The notes beneath the pieces were generated by a model. It saw only the letters and a program-made list of their open reading frames with translations, was not told the origin of the DNA and did no database searches. This document shows positions 7,396 to 12,034 of a stretch of 12,034 nt of DNA, piece after piece. Both the position numbers and the translations under genes were made by a program. Location: assembly GCA_030045215.1 (NCBI GenBank), contig JASIBJ010000627.1, forward strand, positions 1-12,034. The letters run 5' to 3'. Source of the stretch: Streptosporangiaceae bacterium. Its GTDB lineage: Bacteria > Actinomycetota > Actinomycetes > Streptosporangiales > Streptosporangiaceae. Every line of letters starts with the position of its first letter. Within the stretch, counting starts at the first letter, position 1.

Positions 7396-7418
7396 GCGAC
7401 GCGTCTCGGGCGCGTCGC
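7396..7418 (-). terminator. Probable terminator downstream of ndk
   Basis: GCGACGCG (7396-7403) pairs perfectly with CGCGTCGC (7411-7418) over a seven-base loop, about 100 bases after the ndk stop. There is no T-run. Together with the neighbouring hairpin at 7364-7386 it forms a tandem pair that probably separates ndk transcription from the propeller gene. Confidence 0.55.
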
Positions 7419-7516
7419 TTCCTCAGGAACGCATATCCGGCCTGTCCGGTTCAGGCAGGCTGGCCATTCATAGGGGAATTGCCACCAGGGGAGTTACCGT
7501 CGCTCGGCGTCCGCCG

Positions 7517-8038
7517 TTACTGGAGGTACTGCTGCTGCCGGAGGTACTGCTGCGCCGCCGTCGGGTACTCGTGGATCTCCTCCTTGCCGAACCAGACGTC
7601 GATCTCGTGCTGGGCCTCGTCCGGGTTACCCGAGGCGTGCACGAGATTGGCCACGGCGAGGTTGTGCTCATTCGCGTAGGCGCGGCTCATGTGGGCGAAA
7701 TCACCCCTGATCGTGCCGGGCGCGGCCTGATCGGGGTAGGTCGGGCCGACGAGCTTGCGCGTGCACGCGACTGCCTCGACCCCCTCGAGCACAAGAGCGA
7801 GCACAGGACCGGTCTGCATGAACTCGGCCATGAGGTTATAGACATCGGGCCCGAAGCGGTCCTCGAGGTCGAAGTAATGCAGCTTGGTCAGTTCGGCGTC
7901 CATCCAGACCATCTTCGCGGCGACGACCTTCAGCAAGGCGTCCTCGAAGCGCGCAATTATCCGGCCGACAAGTCCCCTGGCAACAGCGTCGGGCTTGAGC
8001 AGCACCAGGGTCCGCTCGACTCCGGTGTCGTCACTCAT
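7517..8038 (-). CDS. ndk: Nucleoside diphosphate kinase, atypical long form
   Basis: A 173-residue Ndk, which moves the gamma phosphate between nucleoside di- and triphosphates through a phosphohistidine. Visible elements are T-L-V-L-L-K-P-D-A with Lys15; G-P-V-L-A-L-V-L-E-G; R-K-L-V-G-P-T; A-P-G-T-I-R-G-D-F; and the active-site strand N-L-V-H-A-S-G-N with catalytic His134, followed by E-I-D-V-W-F. Ordinary bacterial Ndks are about 135-145 residues and read N-x-x-H-G-S-D. Here the motif is H-A-S-G, about ten or more extra residues lie between G-D-F and the histidine, and a glutamine-rich tail closes the protein. I chose ATG at 8038 because GAGAGGA lies just upstream and family homology begins right after; the ATG at 8059 would add seven odd residues. 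It is divergent from the winged-helix gene. The identity is certain; full activity is likely but untested. Confidence 0.93.
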   Translation of the reverse strand: MSDDTGVERTLVLLKPDAVARGLVGRIIARFEDALLKVVAAKMVWMDAELTKLHYFDLEDRFGPDVYNLMAEFMQTGPVLALVLEGVEAVACTRKLVGPTYPDQAAPGTIRGDFAHMSRAYANEHNLAVANLVHASGNPDEAQHEIDVWFGKEEIHEYPTAAQQYLRQQQYLQ

Positions 8039-8354
8039 AACATTCCTCTCAGTGCGCATTTCTGGGCTCCTGCTTGAGTTAGGCGCGCACAGCTTAGCGA
8101 TGGTCGAAGGCCGGTTGGGCCGCCACACCCAGATCCCCCTGGCGCCGGGCGGCCGCAGACGGCGCTGGCCAGCAATTCGCGCCCGCCTGCAGGCGAGGCG
8201 GGATAGGACGAACACCACATCGGTGCTGCTATTAACCCCTATTCTCGCTACTCTCCTAAGAGCCGGGAATCCCGGCCCCGATAACGATTCCAGGGATCCG
8301 CCTCCGGGCCTCGTGACAGGTACTGCATTTGGGTCCCGGTTAGGCAGTGAAGCT
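8039..8354. promoter_or_regulatory. Divergent intergenic region of ndk and the winged-helix gene
   Basis: About 315 bases without a credible gene separate the two divergent starts. The region holds a compact palindrome, GCCGGG-AAT-CCCGGC (8262-8276), roughly 80 bases upstream of the winged-helix start, and an AT-richer patch at 8226-8245 that would suit a promoter. The open frame running through it on the plus strand has no family features before about 8355. The roles are inference. Confidence 0.45.
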
Positions 8355-8837
8355 GTGCATGACACCTGGGCGGCCAGGGACCTGCCCGTTCTTGACGCAA
8401 CCGTAAGCCTGCTCGAGGAGAGCTACATGGTCACGGTGAGCGACATCGCTGCCAAGACCGGGCTTGACGACGCCGCGGTGGCCCGGGCACTGGAGGCTCT
8501 CGACCCGGTCTATCTCGACTTCAGGAAGACGACCACCGGCGGCGACCCGACGTTCTGGTACGTGCTGAAGGTGACGCCCGCTGCACGGCAGGCCGTCGGG
8601 CAGTGGCCGACCGCCGAGACGCTGATAGCGGCGCTGGCTCGCGAACTGACCGCAAGCGCACAGCAGGAGCAGGACGCGGAGCGTAAGGGCCTGCTCTCAT
8701 ACGCGGCCAGGCTGGTCGGCGACACGCTTCGCGACGTCAGCGTTCGTGCTGCCCACTCGGTACTCGGCCCGGCGACTGCCGTGATGCGGTCGGCCGAAGA
8801 AGACTTAGCGCCGTCAGGGCCGTCCGAGCAGGAGTGA
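8355..8837 (+). CDS. Winged-helix domain protein of unknown function
   Basis: A 160-residue protein starting M-H-D-T-W-A-A-R-D-L-P-V-L-D-A. Residues of about 10-75 look like a winged helix: V-S-D-I-A-A-K-T-G-L-D-D-A-A-V-A-R-A-L-E-A-L is the helix-turn-helix, and the wing reads Y-L-D-F-R-K-T-T-T-G-G-D-P-T-F-W-Y. A short basic turn and W-P-T-A-E-T-L lead into a second, all-helical part of about 75 residues. From memory, actinomycetes encode many paralogues of this two-part architecture with no assigned function, so DNA binding is plausible but unproven. The GTG at 8355 was chosen because the T-W-x-A-R-D-L-P-V-L opening is the recurrent family start. A GTG at 8313 would add 14 residues, and neither start has a strong ribosome binding site. 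It may regulate the divergent ndk, but nothing shows this. Confidence 0.75.
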   Translation: MHDTWAARDLPVLDATVSLLEESYMVTVSDIAAKTGLDDAAVARALEALDPVYLDFRKTTTGGDPTFWYVLKVTPAARQAVGQWPTAETLIAALARELTASAQQEQDAERKGLLSYAARLVGDTLRDVSVRAAHSVLGPATAVMRSAEEDLAPSGPSEQE

Positions 8838-8844
8838 CTCTTCT

Positions 8845-8975
8845 CCGCGAGCAGCGGTCTAGCTCTTCTCGCGGTCTGTCCCCGGGGCAGGCCTAGCTGT
8901 CCGTCCGCGGGGCAGGACGATCCGTCCCTAGGCGGGGACCAGTCTTTTTCGCCGTCCGTCCCTCGGGCGGGCGGG
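8845..8975. repeat. GC-rich near-palindromic repeats at a convergent gene junction
   Basis: First, CCGCGAG (8845-8851) and CTCGCGG (8868-8874) can form a seven-bp stem between the two convergent stops. Next come four related copies of a GTCC-centred near-palindrome, with cores CCCCGGGG, CCGCGG, CCTAGG and CCTCGGGCGGG. They lie at about 8876-8890, 8899-8914, 8921-8939 and 8955-8975. The last three lie inside the 3' end of the pore-protein gene and encode its basic, proline-rich tail. Any of the stems could act in termination. Confidence 0.5.
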
Positions 8976-10080
8976 TCGGCGGGATGGCGGGGAGGTCTTT
9001 GTGCCGTCGCGGTCCCGACCACAGTGCGGGCACGGCATCTACCTCGCGGGCTATCGCGTAGGCGGCCTGCTCGTAGTTGACGCGCCAGCCGACGAAGTCG
9101 GGCCAGGCCTCCTCGGGCGATTTCTTGGTCGGGAAGTCCACACGCCGCAAGCGTTCAATCGCGTCGAGGAATTCCTCGTAGCTGAGCGAGATGCCCGCGC
9201 TCGGGTCCGGCTCCTCGGGGACCTCAAACCCCATGGCCCTGGCCACCTCGCGGAAGCAGAGGAACCCCGATCGCAGGCACAGCCTGGCCGGTACCTCGAT
9301 CGAATACTGCCGCGCGACCTCAGGGGAAACGGCCATCATGAGCGCCGCCGAGTCCAGCACGGCCAGCAACCCGGTCACCCAGGACGACAGCGGCCGCGGC
9401 GAGCGGAACCTGACCAGCGGAAGGTAGGTCGTGTGGCTCTCGGCGACATCGGCGGCCCAGCGCTCCCAGCCCTCGTACAGGTCGGGCAAGGTGTCGAGGG
9501 TCGAGACGCCGGTGCCGAGGGCATAGTACGTACGAGCCAGCAACTCCGGGCCCCAGCTCGGCACGCCGGCCCGCGCGTTGAGCAGCGCAACCTCGGTCTC
9601 CCGCCGGTTGAACGCCGAGTACAGCGTGGGCAGATAGGCAATCTGCAGGGTGACCGTGATGATCCCGATGATCGACGCCATGTCGAGGAGGGTCTGTTCG
9701 GCCGCACCACGGGCACGGTCGTTGCCGATTTCCCACAGTGCCGGTCCCGCGGTGTGAAAGGCCGCGGTAATGCCCCCGGTCACGAGTGGCCAGAAGATCA
9801 GCGAGAAGCCGACGAAGAACAGGAGGAGCCACGTGGCCAGCTGGCAGAGCAGGAGCGTCGCCGCGTGGGTCGACTCCACCCGGTCGCGGACGCGGTACTC
9901 CTTGACGCGCTTGGTCAGCAACACGTAGATGGCGTTGACCAGGCGGTCGATCTGCCGGGTCACCCTGTTCGCTATCGGCCGCGGCACGATCAAGGTGCCG
10001 ATCACGCTGGTGGCGGCCACCGCGACAATCAGCACGCCGACTGCAGCGGCGATGTCCTTGACGACCAGCGGAACGACCAT
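8893..10080 (-). CDS. Pore-domain-like membrane protein (two-TM potassium-channel family relative, degenerate filter)
   Basis: A 395-residue membrane protein. Hydrophobic segments lie at about residues 5-32, 72-102 and 131-157. Between the second and third lies a re-entrant-like stretch, F-H-T-A-G-P-A-L-W-E-I-G-N, at the place of a pore loop. The third helix ends in A-Y-L-P-T-L-Y-S-A-F-N-R-R-E-T-E-V-A-L-L-N-A-R-A-G-x-P, which strongly recalls actinobacterial proteins annotated as two-pore or ion-channel-like potassium channels. A canonical T-x-G-Y/F-G selectivity filter is absent, so potassium selectivity should not be assumed. Residues of about 175-350 form a long soluble helical domain, and the tail is basic and proline-rich. 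The ATG at 10080 follows GAGGAGA closely. The gene is 158 bases downstream of the alkyltransferase gene, behind a hairpin. Confidence 0.7.
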   Translation of the reverse strand: MVVPLVVKDIAAAVGVLIVAVAATSVIGTLIVPRPIANRVTRQIDRLVNAIYVLLTKRVKEYRVRDRVESTHAATLLLCQLATWLLLFFVGFSLIFWPLVTGGITAAFHTAGPALWEIGNDRARGAAEQTLLDMASIIGIITVTLQIAYLPTLYSAFNRRETEVALLNARAGVPSWGPELLARTYYALGTGVSTLDTLPDLYEGWERWAADVAESHTTYLPLVRFRSPRPLSSWVTGLLAVLDSAALMMAVSPEVARQYSIEVPARLCLRSGFLCFREVARAMGFEVPEEPDPSAGISLSYEEFLDAIERLRRVDFPTKKSPEEAWPDFVGWRVNYEQAAYAIAREVDAVPALWSGPRRHKDLPAIPPTRPPEGRTAKKTGPRLGTDRPAPRTDS

Positions 10081-10108
10081 GGCTCTCCTCGCGCCGCGAC
10101 GACGCAGG

Positions 10109-10135
10109 GGCGCTGCGGCAGAGTAACGCAGCGCC
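10109..10135 (-). terminator. Hairpin between alkyltransferase and pore-protein genes
   Basis: GGCGCTGCG (10109-10117) pairs perfectly with CGCAGCGCC (10127-10135) around a nine-base loop. On the minus strand it lies about 100 bases after the alkyltransferase stop and 28 bases before the pore-protein start. It may end the sigma-alkyltransferase transcript or be a leader structure of the next gene. There is no T-run. Confidence 0.5.
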
Positions 10136-10238
10136 GCGGGCCGGCAGGTAGTCGGGTCCCGGGCGCCGGACGGCCGTCAGGCTCACCCTCCGGAGCGGGC
10201 TACCCGCGGCCCACCTGTCCCCCGGGCCCCAGGGCGGG

Positions 10239-10847
10239 TCATGCCGCGGCCTCGAGCTCGAGGAGAGCGTGCTGAGCATCGAGGCCGCCGATGTAGCCGG
10301 CAAGGGAGCCGTCGCGGCGCACGACCCGGTGACACGGCACGACGACCGGCAACGGGTTGGCAGCGCATGCGCTGGCCACCGCCCTGAAGGCCTTCGGGTT
10401 GCCGGCCGCGGCGGCCACGGCCGAGTAGCTCGCGGTCGTGCCGTAAGCGATCTCGGGGAGATGATCAAGCACGGTGCGGCGGAAGCCGTGGGCGAGCTGA
10501 AGGTCGAGCGGGAGATCGAAGTGGCGGCGCGTGCGCGCGAAGTACTCGTCGAGCTGGAAGGCCGCCAGATCGAGGCGGGCGGGCGCGTACAGCACCCGCG
10601 GGCTCACTCGGCTGGCCAGGGTGGCCAGGACCTGGTCGTGTCCTTCGATCGGGTAGGCGACTCGGACGACCCCGGCCGGGGTCGCGGCGAGCAGCAAGGA
10701 GCCGACGGGCGTGTCGAGCGTGCGGTAGGCGACGTCGAGCAGGTCCTCGGCAACGGCCCGCTCGGCGAGACGCGCCTGCAGGCGAGCGATCGTGTCGTCG
10801 TCGTCGGGGGCGGCGAGCGCGTCGAGGATGGTCTCTGGCGTGGTCAT
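10239..10847 (-). CDS. ogt: Methylated-DNA-[protein]-cysteine S-methyltransferase (O6-alkylguanine repair)
   Basis: A 202-residue suicide repair enzyme that moves the alkyl group from O6-alkylguanine in DNA onto its own cysteine. The active site is V-P-C-H-R with Cys172. Before it lies A-F-R-A-V-A-S-A-C-A-A-N-P with Arg155, the family's nucleotide-flipping arginine, and before that the helix-turn-helix region Y-G-T-T-A-S-Y-S-A-V-A. The N-terminal domain begins at about residue 38 (V-A-Y-R-T-L-D-T-P-V-G-S-L-L-L-A-A-T). A helical N-terminal extension of about 37 residues, M-T-T-P-E-T-I-L-D-A-L to A-E-D-L-L-D, precedes it and is not part of the minimal enzyme. The ATG overlaps the stop of the upstream sigma factor as ATGA, so translation is coupled. 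Ogt, Ada C-terminal and MGMT-type labels are all possible; the reaction is certain. Confidence 0.93.
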   Translation of the reverse strand: MTTPETILDALAAPDDDDTIARLQARLAERAVAEDLLDVAYRTLDTPVGSLLLAATPAGVVRVAYPIEGHDQVLATLASRVSPRVLYAPARLDLAAFQLDEYFARTRRHFDLPLDLQLAHGFRRTVLDHLPEIAYGTTASYSAVAAAAGNPKAFRAVASACAANPLPVVVPCHRVVRRDGSLAGYIGGLDAQHALLELEAAA

Positions 10848-11326
10848 GGTCTGGCCTCCTGGCCGAGGGTGGTGCGGAGCGAGGCGATGCCGTCTGCGGC
10901 GGCGCGCCTGGCGGCGGCCTCGCTAGTGCCAAGTAGGTCGCCCACCTGCGCATAGGGCAAGTCCGCGACATAGTGATAGGCCACTGCTCCGCGCTGCTTG
11001 GGTGGCAGCGCTGCTAGCGCCTGCCAGAGCTGCGGGTCATGATCGGAGGGTTCTCCGCCCCTCGCTGCGGCCTCGGGGAGCGAGTCCACCGGGACTGGCG
11101 CCCGCTGCCGCGCCCGGACGCAGTCGATCGCCTTGCGGTGGGCGATCGTGGCCAGCCAGGCACGGATGTCGCTGTCGGGCCTGAGCCTGGGGTAGGCCCG
11201 TAGCGCGGCCAGGAACGTTTCCGACCACGCGTCCTCCGCGTCGTGGAGGCCAACGACGGCCCGGCACACCCGCAGCACGACCGGACCGTGCTCGGCTACG
11301 ACCTGCTCAAAGGGGGGGAGACTCAC
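10844..11326 (-). CDS. ECF-type RNA polymerase sigma factor, co-transcribed with the alkyltransferase
   Basis: A 160-residue sigma-70-family factor with only regions 2 and 4. Region 2 shows F-E-Q-V-V-A-E-H-G-P-V-V-L-R-V-C-R and D-A-E-D-A-W-S-E-T-F-L-A-A-L-R-A-Y-P-R-L, then I-R-A-W-L-A-T-I-A-H-R-K-A-I-D. Region 4 shows L-A-A-L-P-P-K-Q-R-G-A-V-A-Y-H-Y-V-A-D-L-P-Y-A-Q-V-G-D-L-L-G, then a helix with alanine-arginine repeats. The start is uncertain. I chose GTG at 11326 (M-S-L-P-P-F-E-Q) because sigma homology starts there; the frame stays open to a GTG at 11467, but those 47 extra residues look non-coding. No anti-sigma gene is adjacent. The only partner is the alkyltransferase, overlapping by four bases, so the factor probably helps control DNA-alkylation repair. 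Confidence 0.85.
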   Translation of the reverse strand: MSLPPFEQVVAEHGPVVLRVCRAVVGLHDAEDAWSETFLAALRAYPRLRPDSDIRAWLATIAHRKAIDCVRARQRAPVPVDSLPEAAARGGEPSDHDPQLWQALAALPPKQRGAVAYHYVADLPYAQVGDLLGTSEAAARRAAADGIASLRTTLGQEARP

Positions 11327-11501
11327 CTGGCCGCCCGGCTTTGCCGCCTCGCGGGGATGACCCCACGGAGCTTCCGCCCTGCTGATGTCAGCCCGTTCAT
11401 ACTCGGTCAACGTCTCCCATGCCAGATTCGTGAGGTCGGCGCCTGGAGCCTCGCGCCTCCACGTCACGGGGCGGCCCGGTCGCCGCGTTTCCTGCGCCGC
11501 C

Positions 11502-12034
11502 CTAGCTCGGCTGGTCGCGCAGATGCTCGCGCAGTGCTGGCAGGTCGGCCAGGGGGCCCAGGTGCCTGAGCTTCTCGCGGTTGATGATCGACCGGATCGT
11601 CTGCACCTGGCCGTCGGCGATGTCGACCTGGAACACGCTGATCAGGTCACCGTTCGGGCCGATGACAAGTGCGCCAGGCTGGCCGTTGACGTGGGCGGGC
11701 CGCAGGACGCCGCCAACTTCGCGCAGCTGCTCGGCGATCCCGGCGAGCAGGCGGCTGGCCTTGACCCGGCCGGAAATGGGCCGTGGCCAGGTCGGCGACA
11801 CCCCGCCGCTATCGCCGTAGACGGTGACGTCGGCGGCGAGCATCGCGACGAGGCCGTCCATGTCGCCGCGGCTGACCGCGTCGAAAAACCTGGCGGCCAG
11901 CTCGTCGCGCTTCCGCTCAGACGCCTCGAACCGGGGCCGGTGCTCGTCGACGTGCTGCCGGGCCCGGTGGGCAAGCTGGCGGCAGTTCGCCTCGCTGCGG
12001 CCGACGATGCGCGCGGTCTCGTCGTAGCCGTAGC
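11502..12034 (-). CDS. ECF41-type sigma factor with C-terminal SnoaL-like domain, 5' end beyond window
   Basis: About 176 C-terminal residues are present; the gene continues past the right edge. The first residues are the recognition part of sigma region 4 (Y-G-Y-D-E-T-A-R-I-V-G-R-S-E-A-N-C-R-Q-L-A-H-R-A-R). A basic linker follows, then a SnoaL/NTF2-like domain, R-D-E-L-A-A-R-F-F-D-A-V-S-R-G-D-M-D-G-L-V-A-M-L. It ends V-Q-T-I-R-S-I-I-N-R-E-K-L-R-H-L. This layout defines ECF41 (SigJ-like) factors, whose C-terminal domain acts as a built-in modulator in place of a separate anti-sigma. The usual D-G-G-G-K motif is D-S-G-G-V here, and N-P-D-K-L near the end is N-R-E-K-L. The carboxymuconolactone-decarboxylase-like partner gene typical of ECF41 loci is not in the window. 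The next gene downstream is a second sigma factor. Confidence 0.88.
   Translation of the reverse strand, partial: YGYDETARIVGRSEANCRQLAHRARQHVDEHRPRFEASERKRDELAARFFDAVSRGDMDGLVAMLAADVTVYGDSGGVSPTWPRPISGRVKASRLLAGIAEQLREVGGVLRPAHVNGQPGALVIGPNGDLISVFQVDIADGQVQTIRSIINREKLRHLGPLADLPALREHLRDQPS

Noticed and set aside
9001..10275. Long plus-strand frame opposite the pore protein and the alkyltransferase end
   Set aside because: Low-complexity arginine/glycine-rich translation that spans two real minus-strand genes; typical antisense open frame in GC-rich DNA.
1..12034. Mobile element, prophage, CRISPR array or toxin-antitoxin or defence island
   Set aside because: No transposase or integrase motifs, no regularly spaced palindromic repeats with unique spacers, and no recognisable toxin or nuclease gene were found. 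The only tandem array has no spacers.

Overview
The window is GC-rich, its open reading frames prefer G or C in the third codon position, and its sigma-factor, DksA-type and pore-protein families point to a high-GC actinomycete. The sequence does not let me name a genus.

Layout. The left edge cuts the first codons of a cold-shock protein gene on the minus strand. Behind it lie about 700 bases without a convincing gene, then a start-less, apparently frame-broken remnant of a DksA/TraR-type zinc-finger protein (ending at 1232). An AT-rich inverted repeat separates it from a secreted lysozyme-fold protein (1510-2142, +), which is closed by a 16-bp hairpin. A 30-base minisatellite follows and runs into the 3' end of a compact amidohydrolase (2505-3632, -). 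Divergent from it is a full-length S9D glutamyl-endopeptidase-like serine peptidase (3722-6094, +). A hairpin separates it from the convergent, secreted NHL/YVTN-like beta-propeller protein (6201-7334, -). Two tandem hairpins then lead to an atypical nucleoside diphosphate kinase (7517-8038, -). Divergent from ndk is a winged-helix protein (8355-8837, +). It converges, across a short GC-rich repeat cluster, on a pore-domain-like membrane protein (8893-10080, -). The right end is a minus-strand regulatory and DNA-repair block: an ECF sigma factor overlapping an O6-alkylguanine-DNA alkyltransferase gene by ATGA (10239-11326), preceded by a second sigma factor of the ECF41 type with a SnoaL-like C-terminal domain, cut by the window edge.

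The window reads mostly as ordinary actinobacterial chromosome. I see no CRISPR array, no intact transposase, no phage genes and no tRNA or rRNA. The amidohydrolase/S9D pair plausibly shares a divergent promoter region, and the sigma-alkyltransferase pair is translationally coupled. The points most worth a second look are the sigma-alkyltransferase operon next to an ECF41 gene with an altered DGGGK-type motif, the atypical Ndk active site, the filter-less pore protein, the AT-rich inverted repeat and the minisatellite that starts at the amidohydrolase stop codon. None of them amounts to proof of a new system.
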